From positions 1-49,146 of the forward strand of contig DAOTUD010000004.1 in NCBI GenBank assembly GCA_034437275.1: DNA of 49,146 bases, given 5' to 3'. Origin of the DNA: TC-15 sp034437275. Its GTDB lineage: Bacteria; Chloroflexota; Anaerolineae; Aggregatilineales; Aggregatilineaceae. A model generated the notes under the pieces. That model saw nothing but the letters and a program-made list of their open reading frames with translations. It searched no databases and had not been told where the DNA came from. Positions 24,301 through 32,770 of the stretch are shown piece by piece (within the stretch, counting starts at the first letter, position 1; every line of letters begins with the position of its first letter). The translations under genes and the position numbers were made by a program.

Positions 24301-25595
24301 GTTTGCCCGTTGATCCGTTCGCGCCGGATGTGCGCCCCCAGGCCGCGCAGCTTCTCCTCGACGCGCTCGTAGCCGCGGTCGATCTGCCCAATGTTGCGGA
24401 TCGTGGTGGTGCCGCGCGCGCACAGCGCCGCCAACAGCAGCGACATTCCCGCCCGGATATCCGGGCTGCTGATGTTCGGGACGGCGTGCAGCACGGTCGG
24501 ACCGTGCACCACCGCCCGGTGCGGGTCGCATAGGAAGATGCGCGCGCCCATGTTCACCAGCTTGTCGGTGAAGAAGAAGCGGCTGTTGTACATCCACTCG
24601 TGGAACATCACCACGCCCGCCGATTGGGTGGCGACGGTCAGCGCGATGCTCATCAGGTCGGAGGGGAAGGCCGGCCAGGGCTGCGCCTTGATCTCGGGAA
24701 TCTGGTTGCCCAGGTCGCGCTCCATGACCAGCGGCTGCCCGCGCGGCACGATGATGTCGTTGCCGTCGATTTCCCACACTACGCCCAGCTTGCGGAACAC
24801 CAGCGCGGCCATGTTCAGGTACTGCGGGTCAGCCTCGCGGATGCGGACCTCGCCGCCGGTGATGGCTGCCGCCCCGACGAAGCTCACCACTTCCAGGTAA
24901 TCCGCCTCGACGCGGAACTCGCCGCCGTGCAGCTTGTCGACGCCCTGCACCGTCAGGCAGTTGGTGCCGATGCCTTCGATCTGCGCGCCCATGCCGTTGA
25001 GCATGTGGCAGAGGTTCTGGACGTGCGGCTCGGAGGCGGCGTTGCGGATGACGGTGGTGCCTGTCGCCAGCGTGGCGGCCATCACCGTGTTCTCCGTCGC
25101 GGTGACGCTCGCCTCGTCCAACAGGATGTCCGCGCCGTGCAGCCCGTCGGCGTTCATCTGGAACGTGCCGTTAAACTGCACGTCCGCGCCGAGCTTGCGC
25201 AGCGCCAGTACGTGCGTGTCCAGCCGCCGCCGCCCGATCACGTCGCCGCCCGGTGGCGAGAGTTCCAGGCTGCCCACGCGCGCCAGCATCGGCCCGGCGA
25301 ACACAATCGAGGCGCGGGTTTTCTGGCACAGGTCGCGGTCCAACACGTAGTTGGTGATGGTGGCGGCGTGGACGCGCACCCGGTGACCGTCGAGCTGCTC
25401 GACCGTCACGCCCAGGCTGCGCAGCAGGTCGAACGTGACCTGCACATCGACGATATCCGGCACGTTGTTCAGGATGACCGGCTCGTCGGTGAGCAGGCAC
25501 GCCGGCAGCATTTTGAGCGCCGCGTTTTTGTTGCCGCTGACGGTGACCTCGCCCTGCAGTTTGTGATTGCCTTCGATGACGAACTGTTCCCACAT
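24288..25595 (-). CDS. murA: UDP-N-acetylglucosamine 1-carboxyvinyltransferase MurA
   Basis: First committed step of peptidoglycan synthesis: transfers enolpyruvate from PEP to UDP-GlcNAc. Length 435, typical. The conserved Lys is in SGNKNAALKML (Lys23) and the C-terminal lobe has RIFLCDPHRA and SSPDIRAGMSLLLAALCA. The active-site loop reads SPPGGDVIGRRRLDTH: the usual catalytic Cys of PGGCxIGxRP is Asp118. The same Cys-to-Asp change in mycobacteria and chlamydiae gives active, fosfomycin-insensitive enzymes, so this one is predicted to resist fosfomycin intrinsically. It follows the SAM hydroxide adenosyltransferase gene by 8 bases, giving a two-gene operon. Confidence 0.95.
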   Translation of the reverse strand: MWEQFVIEGNHKLQGEVTVSGNKNAALKMLPACLLTDEPVILNNVPDIVDVQVTFDLLRSLGVTVEQLDGHRVRVHAATITNYVLDRDLCQKTRASIVFAGPMLARVGSLELSPPGGDVIGRRRLDTHVLALRKLGADVQFNGTFQMNADGLHGADILLDEASVTATENTVMAATLATGTTVIRNAASEPHVQNLCHMLNGMGAQIEGIGTNCLTVQGVDKLHGGEFRVEADYLEVVSFVGAAAITGGEVRIREADPQYLNMAALVFRKLGVVWEIDGNDIIVPRGQPLVMERDLGNQIPEIKAQPWPAFPSDLMSIALTVATQSAGVVMFHEWMYNSRFFFTDKLVNMGARIFLCDPHRAVVHGPTVLHAVPNISSPDIRAGMSLLLAALCARGTTTIRNIGQIDRGYERVEEKLRGLGAHIRRERINGQTKTG

Positions 25596-25603
25596 TATGC
25601 TGT

Positions 25604-26464
25604 TTACTCCGTGCGTGTCTGCCAGTGCAGGGTGACCGGGTCGCCCAGCGTGAGGCCCAGTTCTGCCGCCGCGCTGCCCTGGTTCATGCCGATCTCAAGC
25701 TGCCCGGCGCTGCCGACCAGCGCGGTGAGTTCGCCGGGCGCGACGGCACCGTAAGTGCGCCGCAGCGGCGTGAAGCGGTGTGCACCGGTCGTGACGGCGC
25801 ATGTCGCCGCCTCCAGGCGAATCTGCGCCGCCTGGTCCGGGCCGAAGCGGGGCCGCAGTTCGAGCGTGTCCCTCGCCAGCCAGGCAAGCTGGCCGATGCT
25901 GGTGATCACGTTGCCGAAGTGGTCGATGTGCAGCACTTCGCCGCGTACCTGCTGCCCGGCGCGCGCCAGTTCCGGCGCGGGCAGCTTGACCAGTTCGGGC
26001 AGGTCCGGCCCCAGCGCGGTCAGCGGCACGCCGTTGGCGACGTGCGCCCCGGCGGGGCTAAAGATGTCGCGTCCATGAAACGTCATGCTGACGCCGGACA
26101 GGTGATAGTCTGGGTTGTCCAGCACGACCGCGCGGCGGGGCACATTGTGCGCCAGCACGTAGCTGAGCACGCCGTTGTTGGGCGCGATGTAGTGCCCGTA
26201 GTCCGTCGCGACCGCGATCGGTTCGCGCGCCATCCCCACGCCCGGATCAACCACCACCACGAACACTGTCTCGGGCGGAAAGTAGCGGAACGCCGTCAGC
26301 AGCACGTAGGCCGCCTGCCGGACGTTTTGCGGCGCGATGTGATGCGTCACGTCCACGATCTGCGCCTGCGGGCAGATCGACAGGATGACGCCCTGCATGG
26401 TGCCGACATAGGCGTCGGACAGGCCGAAATCAGTCAGGAGGGCCAGGATCGGTTTCTCGTTCAT
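25604..26464 (-). CDS. S-adenosyl-L-methionine hydroxide adenosyltransferase (DUF62 family)
   Basis: Splits S-adenosylmethionine with hydroxide to adenosine and methionine; halogenases are relatives. 286 residues. Typical motifs are LALLTDFGLSDAYVGTMQG (about 6-24), DVTHHIAPQNV, VFVVVVDPGVGM, the ligand-binding YIAPNNGVLS and the catalytic-region SMTFHGRDIFSPAGAH. The C-terminal half has VLHIDHFGNVITSI. Absence of the fluorinase-specific loop cannot be checked by eye with certainty, but the FHGRD/H pattern is that of the hydroxide enzymes. ATG 26464 was chosen; an upstream frame is unsupported. First gene of the murA operon and divergent from gyrB. Confidence 0.88.
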   Translation of the reverse strand: MNEKPILALLTDFGLSDAYVGTMQGVILSICPQAQIVDVTHHIAPQNVRQAAYVLLTAFRYFPPETVFVVVVDPGVGMAREPIAVATDYGHYIAPNNGVLSYVLAHNVPRRAVVLDNPDYHLSGVSMTFHGRDIFSPAGAHVANGVPLTALGPDLPELVKLPAPELARAGQQVRGEVLHIDHFGNVITSIGQLAWLARDTLELRPRFGPDQAAQIRLEAATCAVTTGAHRFTPLRRTYGAVAPGELTALVGSAGQLEIGMNQGSAAAELGLTLGDPVTLHWQTRTE

Positions 26465-26761
26465 AGGCCCCGATTGTACCAGCCGCGACCATCCCGGCAA
26501 CCTTTGCCCTACCAGCCCACCTGAGGTATAATTCAGGCGTAAAACTGGCCGTTTTTGGGGAATGTACTATAATCATAAGTGGGCGAACAGACGTTCTTGA
26601 TGCGCCTTCGTCCGTGTTTGTGCGGCCAGTTTGACCTCATAACTCTGTGATCAAACTGACTGACAGCGACCACCGATGGCAGTCAACCCGTGGGGGTTTG
26701 GCTTTCGTGGTTTTTGTGTGTAAACGGGTGGTGTGGTGAAGTTTTGCAGGAGGATGCCTCA
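26465..26761. other. Intergenic region upstream of gyrB with two TATAAT boxes and an inverted repeat
   Basis: 297 bases between divergent genes. TATAAT occurs at 26527-26532 and 26568-26573; the latter has CTGGCC 17 bases upstream (26545-26550). An 8-bp perfect inverted repeat (26627-26634 and 26651-26658) lies in the predicted leader. If the second box is used, the gyrB leader is about 180 nt. AGGAGG at 26748-26753 is 8 bases before the GTG start. No gene or known riboswitch was recognised. Confidence 0.5.
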
Positions 26762-28717
26762 GTGGCGGAGCAAATATCGCGGCAAACGGAAGAAAACATT
26801 CGAGTATTAGAAGGGTTGGAAGCAGTCCGGCTGCGTCCGGGGATGTATGTTGGCGGGACGGATGTCCGGGCGTTGCACCACCTCCTTTATGAAGTCGTCG
26901 ACAATGCTGTCGACGAAGCCCTGGCCGGGCGCTGCAACCTGATCGAGATCGTGCTGCACGAAGACGGCTCGGCCTCGGTCACCGACAACGGCGGCGGCAT
27001 CCCGGTCGGGCTGCACAAGCAAAAAAGCGTCTCGACGCTGGAGCTGGTGATGACCACGCTCCACGCCGGGGGCAAGTTCGACGCCTTGGCCTACAAGGTT
27101 TCGGGCGGCTTGCACGGCGTCGGCGTGTCGGCAGTCAACGCGCTGTCGGAGTGGATGACGGTCGAAGTGTGGCGCGACAACAAGATGTATCGCCAGACGT
27201 ACGAAACCGGCAGGCCTACCTCCGAAGTCCAGATCGTGCGCGAGATGGAGCCGGACGAACCCAACGGCACCCGCATCGCGCTGATGCCCGACACCAGCAT
27301 CATGGACACCATCGACTTCAACTACGACACGCTGGCCAAGCGCTTCCGCGAGATGGCGTTTGTGGCGCGGGGCGTGATGATCACGCTGCGCGACGAGCGT
27401 GTCAAGCCGTTCCCGGAGGAGATGACCTTCTACTTCGAGGGCGGCATCCATTCCTTCGTGCGCTACCTGAACCGCAACCGCACCCCGCTGCACGATCCGG
27501 TGTTTGTCTCTCGGGAAATGGAGATCGAATTCGAGGAGAACGGGCGCGAGTCCTTTTTGATCGAAGTCGAGGTCGCGTTCCAGTATACGAACTCATCCAC
27601 GACGACGGAACTGTATTTCGCCAACACGATCCACACGCCGGACGGCGGCAGCCACCAGGCCGGGCTGCGCGCCGCCATCACGCGCACGATCAACTACTAC
27701 GCGCGCAAGGCGGGCTTGCTCAAGGAAAAGGACTCGAACTTCTCCAGCAACGATACGCTGGAAGGCCTGACGGCGATTGTCAGCATTAAGCACCCGGACC
27801 CGCAGTTCGAGAGCCAGACTAAGGTCAAGCTCATGAACCCGGAGGTGCAGGGCGCAGTGTCGCAGGTGACCTCGGACGCCTTCCTGGAATTCCTGGAAGT
27901 CAACTCGCGCGATGCCAAGCGCATCGTCGAGCAGTGCATGACCTCGATGCGCGCCCGCGACGCCGCCAAGAAGGCGCGCGAGCTGGTGCGGCGCGGGGCC
28001 AACCTGCTGGAGAACACGACGCTGCCCGGCAAGCTGGCCGACTGCTCCGAACGCGACCCCAGCCGTTCCGAGCTGTACATCGTCGAGGGTGACAGCGCGG
28101 GCGGCAGCGCCAAGCAAGGGCGCGACCGTCACTTCCAGGCCATTCTGCCGCTGCGCGGGAAGATCCTCAATACCGAGCGCGCCCGGCTCAACAAAATCCT
28201 GGATAACAACGAAGTCAAGGCGCTGATCTCGGCGTTGGGGGTCGGCATTGGCGATGATTTCAACCTGGACAGCCTGCGCTATGGGCGCATCATCGTGATG
28301 ACCGACGCCGATGTCGACGGGGCGCACATTCGGACGCTGCTGCTGACGTTCTTCTTCCGCTACATGACGCCGTTGATCATCAATGGGCATCTGTTCATCG
28401 CGCAGCCGCCGCTGTACCTGATCGCATCGGGCAAGGAGCGGCACTACGCCTATACCGAGCGCGAGCGCGAGAAAATCGTCAAGTCGCTGCCCAAGTCGCG
28501 CAAGATCGGCGTGCAGCGCTATAAGGGGCTGGGCGAGATGAACCCCGACCAGTTGTGGGAAACCACGATGGACCCCGACAACCGGACCTTGCTGCAAGTC
28601 ACCATCGAGGACGCGGCGGAAGCCGACCGCGTGTTTGACATGCTGATGGGCAGCAGCGTGCCCCCGCGCCGCCGCTTCATCACCACCCACGCCAAGAAAG
28701 CGACGCTTGACGTGTAA
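26762..28717 (+). CDS. gyrB: DNA gyrase subunit B
   Basis: ATPase subunit of the type II topoisomerase that introduces negative supercoils. About 651 residues. GHKL ATP site: EVVDNAVDEALAG (about 42-54), DNGGGIPVG and SGGLHGVGVSAVNALS. The TOPRIM domain has YIVEGDSAGGSAKQGRDR, LPLRGKILN and DADVDGAHIRTLLLTFF. The tail QRYKGLGEMNPDQLWETTMD is classical. Start: the GTG at 26762, since AGGAGG stands 8 bases upstream and the protein then begins with AEQISRQTEENI; the longer frame to 26690 is unsupported. No gyrA nearby. It ends in an intrinsic terminator. A ParE identity is possible in principle, but the sequence pattern is GyrB. Confidence 0.93.
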   Translation: MAEQISRQTEENIRVLEGLEAVRLRPGMYVGGTDVRALHHLLYEVVDNAVDEALAGRCNLIEIVLHEDGSASVTDNGGGIPVGLHKQKSVSTLELVMTTLHAGGKFDALAYKVSGGLHGVGVSAVNALSEWMTVEVWRDNKMYRQTYETGRPTSEVQIVREMEPDEPNGTRIALMPDTSIMDTIDFNYDTLAKRFREMAFVARGVMITLRDERVKPFPEEMTFYFEGGIHSFVRYLNRNRTPLHDPVFVSREMEIEFEENGRESFLIEVEVAFQYTNSSTTTELYFANTIHTPDGGSHQAGLRAAITRTINYYARKAGLLKEKDSNFSSNDTLEGLTAIVSIKHPDPQFESQTKVKLMNPEVQGAVSQVTSDAFLEFLEVNSRDAKRIVEQCMTSMRARDAAKKARELVRRGANLLENTTLPGKLADCSERDPSRSELYIVEGDSAGGSAKQGRDRHFQAILPLRGKILNTERARLNKILDNNEVKALISALGVGIGDDFNLDSLRYGRIIVMTDADVDGAHIRTLLLTFFFRYMTPLIINGHLFIAQPPLYLIASGKERHYAYTEREREKIVKSLPKSRKIGVQRYKGLGEMNPDQLWETTMDPDNRTLLQVTIEDAAEADRVFDMLMGSSVPPRRRFITTHAKKATLDV

Positions 28718-28742
28718 GCGTCACCAGCCAGTAACAACCATC

Positions 28743-28778
28743 ACGGGCCGCTCTATATGAGCAGGCCCGTTGTCTTTT
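28743..28778 (+). terminator. Intrinsic terminator of gyrB
   Basis: Stem ACGGGCC-GCTC paired with GAGC-A-GGCCCGT (one bulge), short TATAT loop and a TGTCTTTT tail, 26 bases after the gyrB stop codon. Confidence 0.75.
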
Positions 28779-28804
28779 CCAGCGCCCGAATATCTTGTGT
28801 GCCG

Positions 28805-29884
28805 CTAATCTAACTGCACCAGGCTGTTTTCCGCCAGCACGAAGCGATGGGTCTTCGGTTTGGTGGTGGCCCGCACCAGCCGCGCATTTTCCGCGATCAG
28901 GCTCGAATCGATCCGCCCTTCGATGTCGCAGATCTCGCAGCCGTGCATCACGATGCTGTGTTCGATCTCGCTGGATACGATCTGCACGTTGTCGCCCACC
29001 GAGGTGTACGGGCCGATGTAGGCGTTGCGGATCGTGACGTTGTCGCCGATGATCGCCGGGCCGCGGATCACGCTGTCGATCACCTGGCTGCCCTCGCCGA
29101 GCAGCACCCGGTGCGACACCAGCGAGTCGCCCTGGATGCGCGTGTCTTCGTTGTCGGTGGGGCTGAAGGGCAGTTCTTCCAGCACAAGCTGGTTGGCCAG
29201 CACAATCGCGTTGGGCTTGCCGGCGTCGATCCACCAGCCCTGCACCACGTAGGGGATCACCGTGTGGTCCTGGTCGAGCAGATACTGGATCGCGTCTGTG
29301 ATTTCAAGCTCGTTGCGCCAGGAGGGTTTGATGTGCTCGATGGCCTCGAAGATGGCCGGCTGGAACACGTACACCCCGGCAATCGCCAGGTTGGAGGGCG
29401 GATCTTTCGGCTTTTCGACCAGTTGGACGATTGTGTCCCCGTTCAGCCGGGCGATGCCAAAGTCGCTGGGGTTGGGCACTTCCGTCAGCGCCAGCGCCGC
29501 GCTGGCCCCGGTCCGCTCGAATTCGGCATACAACGCCTTCATGCGGTCCTGGAAAATGTTGTCGCCCAGGTAGACGATGAACGGCTCGTCCCCGACGAAC
29601 GGCTCGCACAGCTTGACGGCGTGCGCCAGACCGCGCGGGTTCTCCTGGGCGATGTAGGTCAGCGGCACGCCGACCGTGTCCATGCCGTCGCCCAACTGAT
29701 CGCGGATCGGGGAGTCCAGACTGTTGACGACCAGGCCGATCTCGGTGGCCCCGATATCGGTGAGAGTCTCAATCGCGTACTTCAAGAGTGCCTTGTTGGC
29801 CACCGGGACCAGAGGCTTGGGCATGGTGAGTGTAACGGGAAACAGGCGCGTGCCTTTTCCGGCACATAGAATGACGGCTTTCAT
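28805..29884 (-). CDS. Sugar-phosphate nucleotidyltransferase (glucose-1-phosphate thymidylyltransferase, long form)
   Basis: Makes NDP-sugars, likely dTDP-glucose, for glycan synthesis. The N-terminal 240 residues form the nucleotidyltransferase fold: AVILCAGKGTRLFPVTLTMPK (residues 3-23) with the G-x-G-T-R signature and Lys, VYLGDNIFQDR (metal-binding Asp), and VEKPKDPPSNLAIAGVYVF. From about residue 255 there is a left-handed beta-helix (hexapeptide-type repeats, VIDSVIRGPAIIGDNVTIRN). This long form has been described in dTDP-sugar pathways; UTP use is possible. Start ATG 29884. No other dTDP-sugar genes are in the window. It is convergent with gyrB. Confidence 0.87.
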   Translation of the reverse strand: MKAVILCAGKGTRLFPVTLTMPKPLVPVANKALLKYAIETLTDIGATEIGLVVNSLDSPIRDQLGDGMDTVGVPLTYIAQENPRGLAHAVKLCEPFVGDEPFIVYLGDNIFQDRMKALYAEFERTGASAALALTEVPNPSDFGIARLNGDTIVQLVEKPKDPPSNLAIAGVYVFQPAIFEAIEHIKPSWRNELEITDAIQYLLDQDHTVIPYVVQGWWIDAGKPNAIVLANQLVLEELPFSPTDNEDTRIQGDSLVSHRVLLGEGSQVIDSVIRGPAIIGDNVTIRNAYIGPYTSVGDNVQIVSSEIEHSIVMHGCEICDIEGRIDSSLIAENARLVRATTKPKTHRFVLAENSLVQLD

Positions 29885-29958
29885 ATATGTCCTACTTTCT
29901 GATCATTACGGGGCTTTTGTGTAGATGCTAGCGCACGGTGTGTACTGTCGCCAACTCG

Positions 29959-30465
29959 TTATGGTTTGAAGAGATTGAGCCAGCGCTTGACCACCCGCTG
30001 CCGCTTGTCGTCGTCGTCCAGCAGCGATTGGGCGACGGTCATGTCGTGCCGGGCTTCGCCGGCGTCGCCGTTCAGGTAGAGCGTCACCGCGCGGTAGTAG
30101 TAAATTTCCGGTCGCTCGGGCGCGAGCTGCTGGGCGCGCGAGAATTGATCGATGGCCTCCGCAAAATCGTTTTGGTCGAAGGCCGCGATCCCCTGCCCGT
30201 AGTAGACGATCCACTGGGTGACGTCCTGGGCCAGCGCCTCCTCGAAATCCTCCGCCGCCGCGTCGTACTGCTTATCCAGGGCCAGCATCAGGCCGCGCGC
30301 CGCCAGATACTCGGCGTTGTCCGGATCGTGGGCCAGGGCTTCGTCCAGGTCGGCAATCGCCTGGTCGTAGCGTCCTTTTTCGAAATGATACAGACTGCGT
30401 TCGTAATAGCGCGCGTCGAGTTCCAACCGCTTGCCGAATCGCCCGGCATATTGTGCTTCTGGCAT
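29959..30465 (-). CDS. TPR-repeat protein
   Basis: 168 residues composed of about four tetratricopeptide repeats: YYERSLYHFEKGRYDQAIAD, EYLAARGLMLALDKQYDAAA, VYYGQGIAAFDQNDFAEAID and IYYYRAVTLYLNGDAGEARH. Each has the W/L-G/A-Y-A-P spacing of TPRs. Such proteins are scaffolds for protein contacts. No signal peptide or catalytic domain. AGGAGG lies about 8 bases before the ATG at 30465. It is divergent from the FHA-domain gene across 140 bases, raising the idea of a signalling pair, but nothing more specific is visible. Confidence 0.85.
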   Translation of the reverse strand: MPEAQYAGRFGKRLELDARYYERSLYHFEKGRYDQAIADLDEALAHDPDNAEYLAARGLMLALDKQYDAAAEDFEEALAQDVTQWIVYYGQGIAAFDQNDFAEAIDQFSRAQQLAPERPEIYYYRAVTLYLNGDAGEARHDMTVAQSLLDDDDKRQRVVKRWLNLFKP

Positions 30466-30539
30466 CAGGCCAACCTCCTGCCTTCACTTGTCAGACCCGT
30501 TACCGTTTAGTATACCGCAGACTAAATTTGCCACAGCTA

Positions 30540-30567
30540 TTGTCAGAACGTATGCTTCGGGTATACT
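30540..30567 (+). promoter_or_regulatory. Promoter of the FHA/treS genes
   Basis: TTGTCA (30540-30545), 16 bases, TATACT (30562-30567), close to the sigma-70 consensus, 38 bases before the GTG start at 30606. Confidence 0.6.
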
Positions 30568-30605
30568 GTGGATACTGTTGGCTAGGGGCAAGAGGTAAGA
30601 CTCTC

Positions 30606-31091
30606 GTGGTTAAATGTACGCAATGTGGTTACGAAAATGCTGAGGGTGAGCGATTGTGTGTCAAGTGTGGGTTGCCATTAGACGCGCCAGGCAACACGCG
30701 CCACCTCGACCAGAAGACGGAACTCACCAACGTTCCGCGCTGGGGGACCAGCCGCCTGGGCACCGAGCGGAAATTGCTGCTGCACGTGCGCGGCTATGAC
30801 AGACCGCTGGTGGTGGACCTTCACGACCAGTTGATTTTGGGCCGTTATGATGTCGACACCGGCGAGATGCCCGATGTGAATCTGGACCCGTACGGCGCGC
30901 AGGATATGGGGGTTTCCCGTCGTCATGCCGCTATTTTGTATGAAGATGAAGCACTCAAAATCATGGATATGCACAGCGCGAACGCCACTTATCTGAACGG
31001 TCAGAAGCTAATCGCAAATCAGGCGCGTATCCTGCGGGATGGAGACGAATTGCGGTTAGGCCAGCTCGTTATCCGCATCAATTTCGCCTGA
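30606..31091 (+). CDS. Zinc-ribbon and FHA-domain protein
   Basis: 161 residues. An N-terminal zinc ribbon (KCTQCGYEN and LCVKCGLPL, two CxxC pairs within the first 25 residues) is followed by a linker and an FHA domain that binds phosphothreonine peptides. Its hallmarks are LILGRYD, GVSRRHAAI, and NATYLNGQKL, with the conserved Gly-Arg, Ser-x-x-His and Asn-Gly residues. It therefore likely reads the output of a Ser/Thr kinase encoded elsewhere. The GTG start at 30606 has AGAGGT about 10 bases upstream. 14 bases separate it from treS, so FHA-dependent control of trehalose metabolism is conceivable but unproven. Confidence 0.87.
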   Translation: MVKCTQCGYENAEGERLCVKCGLPLDAPGNTRHLDQKTELTNVPRWGTSRLGTERKLLLHVRGYDRPLVVDLHDQLILGRYDVDTGEMPDVNLDPYGAQDMGVSRRHAAILYEDEALKIMDMHSANATYLNGQKLIANQARILRDGDELRLGQLVIRINFA

Positions 31092-31105
31092 GTTGGAAGA
31101 CATAG

Positions 31106-32755
31106 ATGTCCGATCATAAAGAAAACAGCCCTACCTGGTACAAAGACGCCGTGTTTTATGAACTCTATGTTCGGGCGTATAAAGATAGCAACGGCGACGG
31201 CAACGGCGACCTGCGGGGGTTGCTGGAAAAACTGGATTATCTCGAAGCATTGGGGGTGGACTGTGTGTGGCTGCTGCCCCTGTATCCGTCGCCGTTGGTC
31301 GATGACGGTTACGATGTTGCCGATTATCACAACATTCATGAGGATTTCGGATCGCTGGACGACTTCAAGGCTGTCGTCGATGGGCTGCACGCGCGCGGGA
31401 TGCACCTGGTCATGGATATCGTGGTCAACCACACCTCCGACCGGCATCCCTGGTTTCTCGAATCGCGCTCGTCGAAGGACTCGCCCAAACGGGACTGGTA
31501 CGTGTGGAGCGACACCAGCGAGAAATACCAGGACGCCCGTATCATCTTCCTGGATACCGAAGACTCCAACTGGACGTACGACGACCTCACCGGCGAGTAC
31601 TACTGGCACCGCTTCTACAGCCAGCAGCCCGATCTCAACTACGATAACCCTGCCGTCCAGCAGGAAATGCTCGATATTATCGACTACTGGATGAGTCTGG
31701 GCGTTGACGGATTCCGGGTGGATGCGGTGCCCTACCTGTTCGAGCGTGAGAACACCAACTGCGAGAATCTGCCGGAAACCCACGAGTTCATCAAGCGTAT
31801 GCGCGCGCATGTCGAAGGCAAATGGCCAGGCCGCATCCTGCTGGCCGAGGCCAACCAGTGGCCCGAGGATGTGTGCGCTTACTTCGGGGACGATGACGAA
31901 TTCCACATGGCGTTTCATTTTCCCATCATGCCCCGGCTGTTCCTGGCGCTCAAGCAGCGCAACCGGTCCAGCATCGTGGAGATCATGCGCCGCACCCCGG
32001 CTATCCCACCCCGGACACAGTGGTGTATTTTCCTGCGTAATCACGACGAACTGACGCTGGAGATGGTCACCGAAGAAGAACGCCAGTATATGTGGGAGCA
32101 GTACGCGCCGGAACCCCGTATGCGGCTCAACCTGGGCATTCGCCGCCGGTTGGCGTCGCTGTTGGACAATGATCGCCGGTGTAACGAACTGTTGAACGCC
32201 ATGCTGTTTACGCTGCCAGGGACGCCGATCATCTACTATGGCGACGAGATCGGGATGGGCGACGATGTCTGGCGCGACGACCGGAATGGGGTCCGCACCC
32301 CCATGCAGTGGGACGATACGCTCAACGCCGGGTTTTCAACCGTCGACACGCTGTACGAGCCGGTCATCAACGACCGCACCTTCGGGTACCAGATAGTGAA
32401 TGTGGCGCGGCACAAAGGCGATCCCAAATCCCTGTGGCATACCATCCGGCACATGCTGGCCACACGCCGGCAGTACCAGGCCTTTGGGCGTGGTTCATTT
32501 ACGTTTGAACTGCCGGAGAATGAAGCCGTGCTGGGGTACTGGCGGCAATATACGCGCGCGGACGGCACCGGCGAAACGTTCCTGATTCTGGTCAACCTGA
32601 CCGACGCGCCACAGCAGATCACGCTCGATCTGGAAGCACAGCTTGGCCACAAGCCGCTGGACGTACTGTCCAATCGCGTATGGCCGGAAGTCGAGGCAGC
32701 CTCGTATGCTGTCGACCTGGGTCCCTATGCCTATCACTGGCTGAAATTCGGATGA
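31106..32755 (+). CDS. treS: Trehalose synthase (maltose alpha-D-glucosyltransferase, GH13)
   Basis: Interconverts maltose and trehalose. 549 residues, the single-domain length, without a fused maltokinase. GH13 motifs: DGYDVADYHNIHEDFGSLDD, VMDIVVNHTSDRHPWF (His), GVDGFRVDAVPYLFER (nucleophile Asp), LLAEANQWP (acid/base Glu) and FLRNHDELT (third Asp). The RENTNCENLPETHEF segment is characteristic of TreS rather than amylases or isomaltases. The C-terminal beta domain (about 450-549) is complete. Trehalose would act as osmolyte or storage sugar. Cotranscribed with the FHA gene. No terminator is seen before the convergent unknown gene. Confidence 0.92.
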   Translation: MSDHKENSPTWYKDAVFYELYVRAYKDSNGDGNGDLRGLLEKLDYLEALGVDCVWLLPLYPSPLVDDGYDVADYHNIHEDFGSLDDFKAVVDGLHARGMHLVMDIVVNHTSDRHPWFLESRSSKDSPKRDWYVWSDTSEKYQDARIIFLDTEDSNWTYDDLTGEYYWHRFYSQQPDLNYDNPAVQQEMLDIIDYWMSLGVDGFRVDAVPYLFERENTNCENLPETHEFIKRMRAHVEGKWPGRILLAEANQWPEDVCAYFGDDDEFHMAFHFPIMPRLFLALKQRNRSSIVEIMRRTPAIPPRTQWCIFLRNHDELTLEMVTEEERQYMWEQYAPEPRMRLNLGIRRRLASLLDNDRRCNELLNAMLFTLPGTPIIYYGDEIGMGDDVWRDDRNGVRTPMQWDDTLNAGFSTVDTLYEPVINDRTFGYQIVNVARHKGDPKSLWHTIRHMLATRRQYQAFGRGSFTFELPENEAVLGYWRQYTRADGTGETFLILVNLTDAPQQITLDLEAQLGHKPLDVLSNRVWPEVEAASYAVDLGPYAYHWLKFG

Positions 32756-32770
32756 ACCGTCCCGGGTAAG

